Below, piece after piece: positions 17,256 through 26,344 of a stretch of 63,751 nucleotides of DNA. Within the stretch, counting starts at the first letter, position 1; the number at the start of each line of letters is the position of its first letter. The notes beneath the pieces are model-generated. The model did not search any database. It was not told the DNA's origin and saw only the letters and a list, made by a program, of their open reading frames with translations. The position numbers and the translations under genes were made by a program. The stretch is from Bradyrhizobium genosp. SA-3 (lineage in GTDB: Bacteria > Pseudomonadota > Alphaproteobacteria > Rhizobiales > Xanthobacteraceae): NCBI RefSeq assembly GCF_004212635.1, contig NZ_PSRT01000037.1:1-63751 (forward strand), given 5' to 3'.

Positions 17256-18596
17256 ATGGATGGATACACTGGAAATGCGCGCTCGATCGCAGCGCTGGTG
17301 CGCGAGGCCGAGGTGCATCGCGACGTCTACGTCGATCCCGAGATCTTCGAGCTCGAGATGGCACATCTGTTTCCCAACAGCTGGGTCTATGTCGGTCATG
17401 CGAGCCAGTTGGCGAAGCCCGGCGATTTCATCACCGCCAATATCGGCCGGCAGCCGGTGATGGCGAGCCGCCATATCGACGGCTCCATCCACGTTTTCTA
17501 CAACCGTTGTCCGCACAAGGGCGTCAAGATCGCCTCGGAGCCTTGCGGCAATGCCGGAAAGTTCTTTCGCTGTCCCTATCACGCATGGTCGTTCAAGACC
17601 GACGGCTCGCTGCTCGCGATCCCCTTGAAGAAGGGCTATGAGAGCACCGGTTTTGGCGACACCCAGGCGAATGAAGGCTTATCAAGAATAAAGAACGTCG
17701 CGATCCATCGCGACTTCATCTTCGCGCGGCTGAGCGAGACCGGCGTTTCCTTCGAGGACTATTTCGGCCCGAGCCTTTCGACCATCGACAACATGGTCGA
17801 CCGCTCGCCACTGGGCAAGCTGGAGGTCGTGGCCGCGCCGATCCGCTACATGCACACCTGCAACTGGAAGATGCTGGTCGAGAACCAGACCGACACCTGC
17901 CATCCCATGGTCGCTCACGAGAGCTCGGCGGGTACGGCGGTCAAGGTCTGGAAACGCGAGCAGGGCGATTCCACGGAGACGCCGATGGCGGTGCAGCTCT
18001 ACGGCCCGTTCATGAGCCCGTACGAATTCTACGAGCAGAGCGGCATCAGGATCTGGCCCAACGGCCATGGCCACACCGGCGTCGCCAACTCGATCCATTC
18101 GAACTATTCCGACGTCGACGGCTATCTCGAGCAGATGGTCGCGGCCTATGGCGAGACGCGGGCTCACGAAATCCTGGGCGATATCCGGCACAACACCGTC
18201 TACTTCCCGAACGTCATGGTCAAAGGCGCCGTCCAGATCCTGCGCAATTTCATCCCGATCGCGGTCGATAGGACGCTGGTCGAGAGCTGGGTCTATCGCC
18301 TGGTCGGCGCGCCCGACAAGCTCTACGAGCGTGCCCTGATGTACAACCGCTTCATCAACGCACCGACCTCGATCGTCGGGCACGACGATCTGGAGATGTA
18401 CGAGCGGGCGCAGGAAGGCCTGAAGTCCAACGGCAATCAGTGGATCAATCTGCGCCGCCTCTACGAGCCCGACGAACAGCCTGATGTCACCGCCGTCATC
18501 AACGGGACGTCCGAACGGCAGATGCGCAACCAGTTTCACGCCTGGGCCAAATTCATGACCATGGACATGGACCAGCATCCCGAGGCCGCGGAATGA
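17256..18596 (+). CDS. Aromatic ring-hydroxylating oxygenase, Rieske alpha subunit
   Basis: The product has 446 residues. The Rieske [2Fe-2S] ligands are C85, H87, C106 and H109 (CPH, CPYH). The catalytic iron motif is D213, H216, H221, with the usual carboxylate expected further C-terminal. Such enzymes insert one or two oxygen atoms into aromatic rings. The beta subunit and reductase are adjacent, giving a two-component oxygenase. The alpha length fits the benzoate, anthranilate and salicylate 5-hydroxylase groups. The presence of a gentisate-type dioxygenase gene 8 kb away fits ring hydroxylation toward a gentisate-like product, but the substrate is not determined. Confidence 0.95.
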   Translation: MDGYTGNARSIAALVREAEVHRDVYVDPEIFELEMAHLFPNSWVYVGHASQLAKPGDFITANIGRQPVMASRHIDGSIHVFYNRCPHKGVKIASEPCGNAGKFFRCPYHAWSFKTDGSLLAIPLKKGYESTGFGDTQANEGLSRIKNVAIHRDFIFARLSETGVSFEDYFGPSLSTIDNMVDRSPLGKLEVVAAPIRYMHTCNWKMLVENQTDTCHPMVAHESSAGTAVKVWKREQGDSTETPMAVQLYGPFMSPYEFYEQSGIRIWPNGHGHTGVANSIHSNYSDVDGYLEQMVAAYGETRAHEILGDIRHNTVYFPNVMVKGAVQILRNFIPIAVDRTLVESWVYRLVGAPDKLYERALMYNRFINAPTSIVGHDDLEMYERAQEGLKSNGNQWINLRRLYEPDEQPDVTAVINGTSERQMRNQFHAWAKFMTMDMDQHPEAAE

Positions 18597-19069
18597 TCGA
18601 CGAGAAAGCCGTCACGGATTTCATCTATCGGGAGGCCGAGCTGCTCGACACCATGCAGTGGCAGAGCTGGCTCGATCTGTTTCATCCCGAAGGACGCTAT
18701 TGGATGCCGCTCGAATGGCAGCAGCAGGATCCAGTACTCCAGCCTTCCCTGATGTACGAGGATCTGCTGCTGCTCAAGGTGCGGGTCGAACGCCTCGCCG
18801 GTGAACGCACCTTCAGCCAGAAGCCGAAGAGCCGGTGCCACCATCTGCTCCAGGCGCCACGTATCATTGCCTGCGATGCTGCGGCCGGCGTGTTCAAGGC
18901 ACGAACGTCCTACATCTACACCGAGACGCGCGGCGATCTGCTGGAGCGCTATTCGGGATGGGCATCGCACGATCTCGTGCAGGTCGGCGACAGCCTGAAG
19001 ATCAAGCTCAAGCGCGTCGATCTCGTCAATTTCGACGCGCCGTTCGGCAACATCCAGCTCTTCATGTGA
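18593..19069 (+). CDS. Ring-hydroxylating oxygenase beta (small) subunit
   Basis: The 158-residue protein of the SnoaL-like cystatin fold is typical of Rieske oxygenase beta subunits. It opens with VTDFIYREAELLDTMQWQ and contains WLDLFHPEGRYWMPL. The start overlaps the alpha stop (ATGA), so the subunits are coupled and presumably form an alpha3beta3 complex. Its role is structural, with some influence on substrate choice. Confidence 0.92.
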   Translation: MIDEKAVTDFIYREAELLDTMQWQSWLDLFHPEGRYWMPLEWQQQDPVLQPSLMYEDLLLLKVRVERLAGERTFSQKPKSRCHHLLQAPRIIACDAAAGVFKARTSYIYTETRGDLLERYSGWASHDLVQVGDSLKIKLKRVDLVNFDAPFGNIQLFM

Positions 19070-19076
19070 GTGTATC

Positions 19077-20693
19077 TTGACCGCTGCGACCACAGTCTAC
19101 GCCCGCTTTCGCGAGACCGCGCTACGCCGCGGCGAGGCCGGCTTCCTCAACGTGTTGCCGGAGACCGCCGGCATTTACGGCATCGCAGCCGGCGAGATCT
19201 CCTACCGCGCGATGCTCGCGCGGATCGAGGGCCGGCGGCAGGCGTTCACGGACCGCGGCTATGGCGAAGGACACAGGGTCGGGCTTCTGCTTCAGAACCG
19301 GCCGGTATTCGTCGAGCTGTGGTTCGCATTGAATGCGCTTGGCGTCTCCGTGGTGCCGATCAATCCCGATCTGCGCATCAGCGAACTCGAATACATCATC
19401 TCCCATTCCGAGATGAATGCCGCCTTCGTTCTCGCCGAGCGCTGCGCCGAGGTGGCGACGGCGGCGCGCCAAGCCGGCCGGTCGATCCCAGTCGTGACCG
19501 ACGACGGAGACGTTCCCGCGCCATACGACGGTGCGCGGTCGTTGCGGCCGGCGGGCGGCGCAACCGAATGCGCGCTGCTCTACACCTCCGGCACGACGGG
19601 GCAACCGAAAGGCTGCGTTCTCACCAACGAATATTTCCTGCACAGCGGAAACTGGTATCGCGACGCCGGCGGGCTGATCGGCCTGAAGCCAGATGGCGAG
19701 CGCATGATCACGCCGCTGCCGCTGTTCCACATGAACGCGATGGCGGTCTCGCTGATGGCGATGGTCTCGGTCGGCGGCAGCCTGACCATGCTCGATCGAT
19801 TTCACCCACGCAGCTGGTGGGCCTCGGTCAGGGAGAGCCGGGCCACGTGCCTGCACTATCTCGGTGTCATGCCCTCGATGCTGATGAGCGCCGCGCCGTC
19901 CGAACAGGACCTGCAGCACAATGTGCGCTTCGGGTTCGGCGCCGGCGTCGACAAGCTGCTCCATGCGCCCTTCGAGGCCCGCTTTGGCTTCCCGCTGATC
20001 GAGGCCTGGGCGATGACCGAGACCGGCAGTGGCGGCGTGATCGCCGCCAACCTTGAGCCGCGCAAGGTCGGCACCAGCTGCTTCGGCCGCCCGGCCTCTG
20101 AGATCGAGATTCGCATCGTCGATGACCGCGGCGTCGATACGCAAGGGGAAACGCCGGGCGAGCTCCTGGTGCGGCGAGCAGGCGCGGATCCGCGCTATGG
20201 CTTCTTCCGGGAATACCTCAAGAACCCCGAGGCCACGGCGGAGGCCTGGGCCGGAGGCTGGCTGCACACCGGCGATATCGTCTCGCGCGATGCGGATGGC
20301 GATCTGCATTTCGTCGACCGCAAGAAAAACGTCATCCGCCGCTCCGGCGAGAACATCGCCGCGGTCGAGGTCGAATCCGTCCTCAATCGTCATCCCGCGA
20401 TCCGGCAGGCCGCGATTGCGGCGACCCCGGATCAGGTGCGTGGCGACGAGGTCGCGGCCGTCATCATCGCCGAGCAGGCCGGCGCTGACCGCGCGCTGGC
20501 CGAGGCCATCGTGCGCTGGAGCCTGGAGCAGATGGCCTATTACAAGGCACCCGGCTGGATCTGCTTCGTCGACCGGCTGCCGCTGACTGCAACCGAGAAG
20601 ATCCAGCGCGGCGGCTTGAAGGATCTCGTAGCCAGGCTGATGCAGGACGGCGCGTTCTTCGATCTCCGCGAGATGAAGCGGCGGCAGGTCTGA
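19077..20693 (+). CDS. AMP-forming acyl-CoA synthetase (aromatic-acid locus)
   Basis: The 538-residue adenylating enzyme has a P-loop YTSGTTGQPKG (about 164-174), the A5 motif AWAMTETGSGG, hinge motif GWLHTGDIV and a C-terminal ENIAAVEVE followed by lysine near 515 (TATEKIQRGG). The best-placed start is TTG at 19077, 7 bp after the beta-subunit stop; no ATG gives a full N-terminal domain. It activates a carboxylic acid as the CoA thioester using ATP. Its operon position suggests an aromatic or aryl-acetic acid, and the thioesterase at 28707 could reverse or complete the CoA stage. Its substrate is unknown. Confidence 0.9.
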   Translation: MTAATTVYARFRETALRRGEAGFLNVLPETAGIYGIAAGEISYRAMLARIEGRRQAFTDRGYGEGHRVGLLLQNRPVFVELWFALNALGVSVVPINPDLRISELEYIISHSEMNAAFVLAERCAEVATAARQAGRSIPVVTDDGDVPAPYDGARSLRPAGGATECALLYTSGTTGQPKGCVLTNEYFLHSGNWYRDAGGLIGLKPDGERMITPLPLFHMNAMAVSLMAMVSVGGSLTMLDRFHPRSWWASVRESRATCLHYLGVMPSMLMSAAPSEQDLQHNVRFGFGAGVDKLLHAPFEARFGFPLIEAWAMTETGSGGVIAANLEPRKVGTSCFGRPASEIEIRIVDDRGVDTQGETPGELLVRRAGADPRYGFFREYLKNPEATAEAWAGGWLHTGDIVSRDADGDLHFVDRKKNVIRRSGENIAAVEVESVLNRHPAIRQAAIAATPDQVRGDEVAAVIIAEQAGADRALAEAIVRWSLEQMAYYKAPGWICFVDRLPLTATEKIQRGGLKDLVARLMQDGAFFDLREMKRRQV

Positions 20694-20720
20694 CCCGAAA
20701 AGCCCGCAGGAACACCGATC

Positions 20721-21449
20721 ATGAGCCAGACCCGCACCACTCTCATCACCGGCGGCAATTCCGGGATCGGCGAAGCGCTGGCGAAGAGGCTGGTCGACAA
20801 GGGACAGCGCGTCGTCTCGGTGGGGCTGGAGAAGCCGGGCTGGACGCACGATCTGCTCGCGGCCTATTGCGCGGACCTGACCAGCCTTGAGGAGGCGCGG
20901 GCCATCGCGCAGGAGATCGGCGCCAACCACGCGATCGATTGCCTCGTGCACAATGCCGGCATCATCCTGCCGAACCTGTTGCCGGATGCGAAGCCCGAAG
21001 ACATCCTGGCGCTTGCGCAGCTGCATCTCGGCGCACCGATGCTTCTGACCCAGGCCGCTCTGGATGGCATGATCTCGCGCCGTTTCGGCCGCATCGTGTT
21101 CGTCAGCTCGCGCGCGGCGATGGGCGCCGTGACCCGCTCGGCCTATTCCGCCACCAAGGCTGGCGTGCACGGCATGGCGCGGACATGGGCGCTGGAGCTG
21201 GCGTCCAGCGGCATCACGGTCAACGTCGTCGCGCCGGGCCCGATCCTGACCGACAATTTCTGGGGCATCATCCCCAAGGATTCCGAGCGGCAGGAGAGCA
21301 TGGCGCGTAACGTCCCGATCGGCCGGCTCGGTGCGCGCGAGGACGTGGCGCACGCGGTCGAATTCTTCCTCGACGAGCGCTCGGATTTCGTGACGGGGCA
21401 GGTGCTGTATGTCTGCGGCGGCACCAGCCTGGTCGGTCTCGGCCCCTGA
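20721..21449 (+). CDS. Short-chain dehydrogenase/reductase of the aromatic locus
   Basis: The product has 242 residues. The classical SDR elements are TGGNSGIG (10-17), HNAGI, the serine in FVSSRAAM and YSATK as catalytic Tyr/Lys. It follows the acyl-CoA synthetase by 27 bp and ends the oxygenase operon. A cis-dihydrodiol dehydrogenase role (as BenD serves benzoate dioxygenase) or beta-hydroxyacyl oxidation are both compatible. The sequence alone does not choose between them. Confidence 0.9.
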   Translation: MSQTRTTLITGGNSGIGEALAKRLVDKGQRVVSVGLEKPGWTHDLLAAYCADLTSLEEARAIAQEIGANHAIDCLVHNAGIILPNLLPDAKPEDILALAQLHLGAPMLLTQAALDGMISRRFGRIVFVSSRAAMGAVTRSAYSATKAGVHGMARTWALELASSGITVNVVAPGPILTDNFWGIIPKDSERQESMARNVPIGRLGAREDVAHAVEFFLDERSDFVTGQVLYVCGGTSLVGLGP

Positions 21450-21453
21450 TGGA

Positions 21454-21936
21454 TCAGATCTGGTTCTGCTTGATGTTTTCGACCATCCTGGCGAGCACCC
21501 GCGCGCAGACTTCGATCTCGTCCGGATCGATGCCGGCGGTCAGCCGCTCATAGTTCTTTTCCATGATGGGCCAGATCTTGCGCAGCAGAGCCTCGCCGTC
21601 CGGCGTCAACGCCACCACCCGGCGGCGCTGGTCGTCCTCGGCGATTTCGCGCTTGACGAGACCCGAGGACACCATTGACTCGACCATCCTGCTGGCGGTC
21701 GACTGCTCGGTCACGGCGAGAACGGCGACCTCGTTGACGGTGAGAGTCTTGTAGATGAACAGGATCGACAGTGTCCGGAACACGACGTTGTTGATGCCGT
21801 GCTCGCTGAGATCGCGGTTCTGGTCGAGGTTCCAGCGATTGGCCAGTCGATTGAACAGATAGGGGATGTAGGCTTGCAGCTGGTCTCTTGACCGCGGCGG
21901 TCCGGATTTCCACCTGCTCTTGGATTCTTTCGCCAT
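21454..21936 (-). CDS. MarR-family regulator 1
   Basis: The 160-residue winged-helix protein contains LTVNEVAVLAVTEQSTASRMVESMVSSGLV (recognition helix region, about 65-95) and the wing DDQRRRVVALTPDG. It converges with the SDR gene, with only 4 bp between the stops. It overlaps the stop of the second MarR gene upstream by one base (21936), so the pair is transcribed together. MarR proteins usually repress catabolic genes until an aromatic acid or its CoA ester binds. Confidence 0.9.
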   Translation of the reverse strand: MAKESKSRWKSGPPRSRDQLQAYIPYLFNRLANRWNLDQNRDLSEHGINNVVFRTLSILFIYKTLTVNEVAVLAVTEQSTASRMVESMVSSGLVKREIAEDDQRRRVVALTPDGEALLRKIWPIMEKNYERLTAGIDPDEIEVCARVLARMVENIKQNQI

Positions 21937-22427
21937 TATTTCTTGCGACTTTGCTTCTTGCTCTGGGTACGAATTTTTGCCGAAAGAGACCGCAGCACCG
22001 ACAGCGCGGTGTCCAGTTCGTCGGCCGAAATGGTCTCGAGCCTTTGGCTGAGATGTCTCTTGTGCATGTCGGCGGCCTTCCTGAACAGGGCTTCGCCCTT
22101 CGGCGTGAGGCGGACGATGAAGGACCGGCGATCCTCGCTGGACATTTCCTTGCTGATGAGATCGTCGGCCAGGAGCCGCTGCACCAAACCCGAGACGTTG
22201 CCGCCGGAAACCTTCAGGTTCTGCGACAACTGCCCGAGCGCGAGGCCGTTCCTGTCGCGGTCGAGTTGGGCCAGCACGTCGAACTTCGCCAGCGACAAGC
22301 CGAACTCCGAGATCAGCAGCGCATTCAGCGACGCGAAGATGTCACCGTGGAGCGACAGCAGCTGCAGCCAGAGTCGGGTCTCTATCTGCCCGAGGGGAAC
22401 GATGTTCTCTTTCAGTGTTGCCGGCAT
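21936..22427 (-). CDS. MarR-family regulator 2
   Basis: The product has about 163 residues from the ATG at 22427; a TTG at 22511 would add 28 residues of low-complexity sequence and is less likely. The MarR fold is visible in LSLAKFDVLAQLDR, the recognition region LKVSGGNVSGLVQRLL and wing SSEDRRSFIVRLTPKG, with a basic C-terminal tail (KKQSRKK). It resembles the MarR at 55179 in the other CoA locus in the motif FDVLAQLDR, and both belong to the branch that controls aromatic-acid degradation. Together with MarR 1 it forms a two-regulator unit between two divergent arms of the locus. Confidence 0.88.
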   Translation of the reverse strand: MPATLKENIVPLGQIETRLWLQLLSLHGDIFASLNALLISEFGLSLAKFDVLAQLDRDRNGLALGQLSQNLKVSGGNVSGLVQRLLADDLISKEMSSEDRRSFIVRLTPKGEALFRKAADMHKRHLSQRLETISADELDTALSVLRSLSAKIRTQSKKQSRKK

Positions 22428-22567
22428 TGCGTGACCAGGAGGACAGGGTGGTCTGGCGGAGGTGTTCCGAAGATCGTCAGCCCCGATTAGCGAACCGGGA
22501 ATCGCAGTCAAGCAGCTCGATTCTGACCCGCGTCAGCTTGAACGGCAATCCGGCGCTAAGGTCAATC

Positions 22568-24136
22568 TCATGAGGCGAAGCTTTTGATGGTCTGGATCAC
22601 GCCGTCGAGCTGCTTGCCCGGGCCGTCCTTCAGCGCCGCCTCCCGCAGGCGGCGGGCCCAGTCCGCGGCATCCTCGCGCTGTGCAACCAGTGTGATCGCG
22701 GCCAGCGTCCTGTCGAACTTCGACAGGCCGCGGCTGTGGGTATCGGAATAGCCCTTGACCAGCCGGCGGCATTGCAGGATCTCGACGCCGAGCTGGTAAT
22801 TGGTGCGGACCGCCGCGGTGGCGGCCTTGAGCCATTCGTCGCGATGCGCCGTCTCAATGGCGTGGCGGCGCGAGCGGCGGCGCAGCCCCCGGAGCCCGCC
22901 CACGATATAAAGCGCGAGAAACCAAGGCAGCGAATAGGTCCGCACCCGGCGTCCCCTGTTGATGCGGCGATCGAGCCAGCCCATGAGCCGCGGCCTGGTT
23001 TCGAGCCAGCGACCAAAGCCCGCGGGCAACACCCCCATGACCTCCTCCATGCGGGGATGCATGAATTCGGTGCTCTGCAGCACCTGACCTTGCGCCAGTT
23101 CCAGCTCGCCCTCGATCCGCGCGCGGCGCGCCGAGCGTGTCTTCAGGTCGGCAACGCGAATGACATCGTCATAGGTCATGGCATTGGCGAGGTACTTTGC
23201 AGCCATCCGTGTGAAGGCAAAGCTTCTGTCCGCGCCACCGGCGCTGTGATCGGCGGCGTGCAGCCCACTGAGAATGTCGAGATATTCGACGCCGTAAGCG
23301 ATGTCCTGGAAGTCGACCACCTTTTTCAGCCCGGCGTGGGCCAGTTCGAGTGCGGGCTGCGGCAGCTCGTGTCTTAGCCGTTCGAGCAGTTTGGCCAACC
23401 GGGGATCGAGGCTCGCAGGCGAGGGGCTTCGCTTGTCCTTCTCCGGTTGGGATGCTGCGGTGGCATCAGGCGCCCCGACGCGGGCGCGATCAAAAGCGGC
23501 TTCAAAAGTCTCGACGCTCGCCTTGGCCCCTTTCTCGCCGGCGCGGATCACCGCGAGATAGCTGTCGCGGCCGAACGGCAGCACTCCGGTGGCGGCGAGC
23601 GCGCCGAACATCGCAGCGGAAATGACGCTGCCATGTGCGATGGCCAGGGCGTTCATGTCGAAGATGATTTCGCTCTTGGCGGCAACACCGATCGCCCCTC
23701 GCACGGCGCCGTTGTCGGCGATGCCGTCGCCCGGCGCGATCTTTTCGCCGATGGCAAAGGACCGGTGATTGGAGGCGATCAGGGTGGTGCGGTCCGGCGT
23801 CACCAGGCCGCGCAGGATCGAGCGTCCCGCTTCCATGAATTCGGCGGCCATCACGACGTCGACATCGCCAGGTGTCGGCATCAGCGACAGGATCGGCTTG
23901 CGCCCATCGAGCGGCGGCATCGCCTCGATGTAGTAGATCGTGGCGCCGGTCCGCTGCGCGACGCCGGGCACCGATGTCGACTGCGCGACCCAGCCATGGT
24001 TCTCCGCGAGCTGGACGATCCAGTCGGTCAGCACGCCGCCGCCCTGGCCGCCCATGGCGAGGATCGCGATCGAGATCGGGCGCTCGGTCGCTTCGCCGGC
24101 CGCGGGAAGCGCAAGTCGAACCGTCTCGTCTCTCAT
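22568..24136 (-). CDS. iorB: Indolepyruvate-type 2-oxoacid:ferredoxin oxidoreductase, beta/gamma subunit with C-terminal extension
   Basis: The product has 522 residues. The N-terminal 200 residues are the gamma domain (AILAMGGQGGGVLTDWIVQL, about 26-45), which binds CoA and passes electrons. About 300 further residues form a mostly helical C-terminal extension with a basic middle part (LRGLRRRSRRH). Ordinary archaeal IorB is only about 200 residues. The ATG at 24136 overlaps the stop of the large subunit gene. With that subunit it oxidatively decarboxylates an aryl-2-oxoacid to the acyl-CoA. Confidence 0.87.
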   Translation of the reverse strand: MRDETVRLALPAAGEATERPISIAILAMGGQGGGVLTDWIVQLAENHGWVAQSTSVPGVAQRTGATIYYIEAMPPLDGRKPILSLMPTPGDVDVVMAAEFMEAGRSILRGLVTPDRTTLIASNHRSFAIGEKIAPGDGIADNGAVRGAIGVAAKSEIIFDMNALAIAHGSVISAAMFGALAATGVLPFGRDSYLAVIRAGEKGAKASVETFEAAFDRARVGAPDATAASQPEKDKRSPSPASLDPRLAKLLERLRHELPQPALELAHAGLKKVVDFQDIAYGVEYLDILSGLHAADHSAGGADRSFAFTRMAAKYLANAMTYDDVIRVADLKTRSARRARIEGELELAQGQVLQSTEFMHPRMEEVMGVLPAGFGRWLETRPRLMGWLDRRINRGRRVRTYSLPWFLALYIVGGLRGLRRRSRRHAIETAHRDEWLKAATAAVRTNYQLGVEILQCRRLVKGYSDTHSRGLSKFDRTLAAITLVAQREDAADWARRLREAALKDGPGKQLDGVIQTIKSFAS

Positions 24137-26292
24137 GTCAGCGCCTCGAGCGCCGGTCGGCGGCGCTCGCGCCGCCGTTGCAGCCAGCCGATCACCGTCA
24201 TCGCGATGTTCGACTTGAAGCTGTCCCAGCGGGTCGGATTGTGAATGACGTCGGCGCGGTAGAACGAGGGACACAGCACGGCGGCCTCGGCGACCTCGCC
24301 GCAATTGCCGCAGCCGACACAGGAATTGTCGATCGCGGCGACCGGATCGTCGCGCAAGGGATCGTCGAGCTGTTTCACCGAGAGGGACGGGCAGCCCGAC
24401 AGGCGGATGCAGGCGTGGTCGCCGGTGCAGACGTCTTCATCGACACCGAAGCGCTCCTTGACGATGCGCACCCCGTCCTTGATCGCCTTGCTCGTCTGCG
24501 GCTTCACGCGGCGCTGCTTGTTCAGCATGCATTCGGACGAAGCGACGATCACCTTGGGACCGTCATCCTTCGTCGTCAGCGCCTCCTTCAGCGTGTCGCG
24601 CATCCTGCCGACGTCATAGGTGCGGTCGATCTGCCGCACCCACTGGGCGCCAATGCCTTTCACCGCCTGCACGATCGAATTGTTGGTCTTGCGCCGCTTG
24701 TTGACCGCGCGGGACGACAGGATGTCCTGGCCGCCGGTTGCCGAGGTGTAAAAATTGTCGACGATGACGAAGACGCCGTCATGCTTGTTGAAGACGGCGT
24801 TGCCGATGCCGCTGGTCAGCCCGTTGTGCCAGAAACCGCCGTCGCCCATGACCGCGATCGAGCGCTTGTCGGCCTTGACGTTGAATGCGGAGGTCGAGGC
24901 CGGACCGAGGCCGAAGCCCATCGTCGTCGCGCCGATGTTGAATGGCGGCAGGATCGAGAACAGATGGCAGCCGATGTCGGCCGAGACGTGGTGCTCGCCG
25001 AGTTCTTCTTCCACCAGCTTCATCGCGGCGAAGATCGGCCGTTCCGGGCAGCCGGTGCACAGGCCCGGCGGCCGGGCCGGCACGACCTGCTTGAGCTTCT
25101 CGACCGCCGGATGATTCAGCACCGGAACAGCATCCGGTGCCGGTGGCCTGTTGCCGAGCAATCTCGGCTCCGTCTTCTCGAGGAATTCCCTGACACCGCC
25201 AAGCAGGACCTGCGCGGTATAGTCGCCGCCCATCGGCAGCACGTCCTTGCCGTGGACGCGCGCCTGGATGTCCTTGCGCCGCAGCACGGTATTGATCGCC
25301 TGCTCCAGATATTCCGGCTGGCCTTCCTCGACGATCAGGACGGCGGCCTTGTCGAGGCAGAACTCGGCGACCTCCGCGTCGATCACGGGGTAGGTGACGT
25401 TCATGACGTAGAGCGGGATCTGCGTATTGCCATAGGCATCCGAGAGCCCGAGATATTGCAGCGCGCGGATGACATTGTTGTACATGCCGCCCTGCATGAT
25501 GATGCCGACCTTGCCGCGCTTCGGTCCCATCCATTCGTTCAATTTGTTGTCGCGGATGAAGCCGATCGCCGCGGGCATGCGCGTCTTGATCTTCTCCTGC
25601 TCATGCTCATAGGCCGCCGGCGGCAGCACGATGCGGCCAACGTCGCGCCTGGGGTTGTTGAGCGCGTCCTTGATGGTGTGCGCCGGCCTGACATTGTCTT
25701 TGCAGGCAAAGCTTCCATGCATGTGGCAGGCGCGAACGCGGACTTCCAGCATCACGGGCGTGTTCGAGCATTCCGAGAGCTCGAAACCCTTCTCGATCAG
25801 GTTGACGATGCATTCATGATCGGGCCGCGGATCGAGCAGCCAAATCTGCGATTTCATGGCGAAGGCGTGGGTGCGCTCCTGCATGATGGAGGAGCCTTCG
25901 CCGTAATCTTCGCCGACGATGATCATGGTGCCGCCGGTGACGCCGCCGGAGGCGAGATTGGCGAGCGCATCGGAGGCGACATTGGTGCCGACCGTGGACT
26001 TCCAGGCCACCGCGCCTCGCAGCGGATACATCACCGATGCCGAGAGCATCGCCGCGGCGGCCGCTTCGTTGGCCGAGCTCTGGAACACGACGCCGAGATC
26101 GTCGAGCACGTCCTTGGCGTCGGCCAGCACGTCCATCAGATGCGAGATCGGCGAACCCTGGTAGCCGCCGACATAGGCCACACCGGATTGCAGCAGCGCC
26201 TTGGTGATGGCGAGGATGCCTTCGCCGCGGAAGGTGTCGCCCGCGCCGAGCCGGAGATCTTCGACCTCGCGAGCGAAAGACCGTTCAGCCAT
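24133..26292 (-). CDS. iorA: Indolepyruvate-type 2-oxoacid:ferredoxin oxidoreductase, alpha subunit
   Basis: The product has 719 residues. In order it has an N-terminal pyrimidine domain of the transketolase type (GYQGSPISHLMD, about 45-56), a TPP-binding domain with GDGGFWHNG and the DNFYTS loop, and a C-terminal ferredoxin-like part. That part has CTGDHACIRLSGC and the motif C658, C661, C664, C674 for an iron-sulfur cluster. Members convert indole-, phenyl- or hydroxyphenylpyruvate plus CoA to the aryl-acetyl-CoA with reduced ferredoxin. The start at 26292 has a good ribosome site (GGAGG). The gene is read from the promoter at 26316-26344. It links a 2-oxoacid to the CoA chemistry of this locus. 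Confidence 0.9.
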   Translation of the reverse strand: MAERSFAREVEDLRLGAGDTFRGEGILAITKALLQSGVAYVGGYQGSPISHLMDVLADAKDVLDDLGVVFQSSANEAAAAAMLSASVMYPLRGAVAWKSTVGTNVASDALANLASGGVTGGTMIIVGEDYGEGSSIMQERTHAFAMKSQIWLLDPRPDHECIVNLIEKGFELSECSNTPVMLEVRVRACHMHGSFACKDNVRPAHTIKDALNNPRRDVGRIVLPPAAYEHEQEKIKTRMPAAIGFIRDNKLNEWMGPKRGKVGIIMQGGMYNNVIRALQYLGLSDAYGNTQIPLYVMNVTYPVIDAEVAEFCLDKAAVLIVEEGQPEYLEQAINTVLRRKDIQARVHGKDVLPMGGDYTAQVLLGGVREFLEKTEPRLLGNRPPAPDAVPVLNHPAVEKLKQVVPARPPGLCTGCPERPIFAAMKLVEEELGEHHVSADIGCHLFSILPPFNIGATTMGFGLGPASTSAFNVKADKRSIAVMGDGGFWHNGLTSGIGNAVFNKHDGVFVIVDNFYTSATGGQDILSSRAVNKRRKTNNSIVQAVKGIGAQWVRQIDRTYDVGRMRDTLKEALTTKDDGPKVIVASSECMLNKQRRVKPQTSKAIKDGVRIVKERFGVDEDVCTGDHACIRLSGCPSLSVKQLDDPLRDDPVAAIDNSCVGCGNCGEVAEAAVLCPSFYRADVIHNPTRWDSFKSNIAMTVIGWLQRRRERRRPALEALT

Positions 26293-26315
26293 TGCGTCCT
26301 CCAGAAATATGCATT

Positions 26316-26344
26316 ACCATAATTTTACATATGAAGTAAGTCAA
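26316..26344 (-). promoter_or_regulatory. Promoter of the ior genes with an embedded CATATG operator
   Basis: Read on the minus strand, TTGACT (26344-26339) and TATGGT (26321-26316) are separated by exactly 17 bp. Between them lies TTCATATGTAA (26335-26325), a near-palindrome with the same CATATG core as 15460-15475. A repressor bound there would occlude RNA polymerase. The remaining 300 bp up to the cupin gene at 26642 hold no further gene and presumably contain its promoter, which I could not place. Confidence 0.6.

Noticed and set aside
19122..21353. Long minus-strand open frame (743 codons) opposite the acyl-CoA synthetase and SDR
   Set aside because: It runs across two recognisable plus-strand genes with intact motifs and has the skewed composition of a shadow frame.
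23872..26322. Long plus-strand open frame (816 codons) opposite the ior genes
   Set aside because: It is the antisense shadow of iorA: its composition (Asp, His, Arg, Ala rich) is typical of the opposite strand of a high-GC gene, and the minus strand shows full TPP and iron-sulfur motifs.
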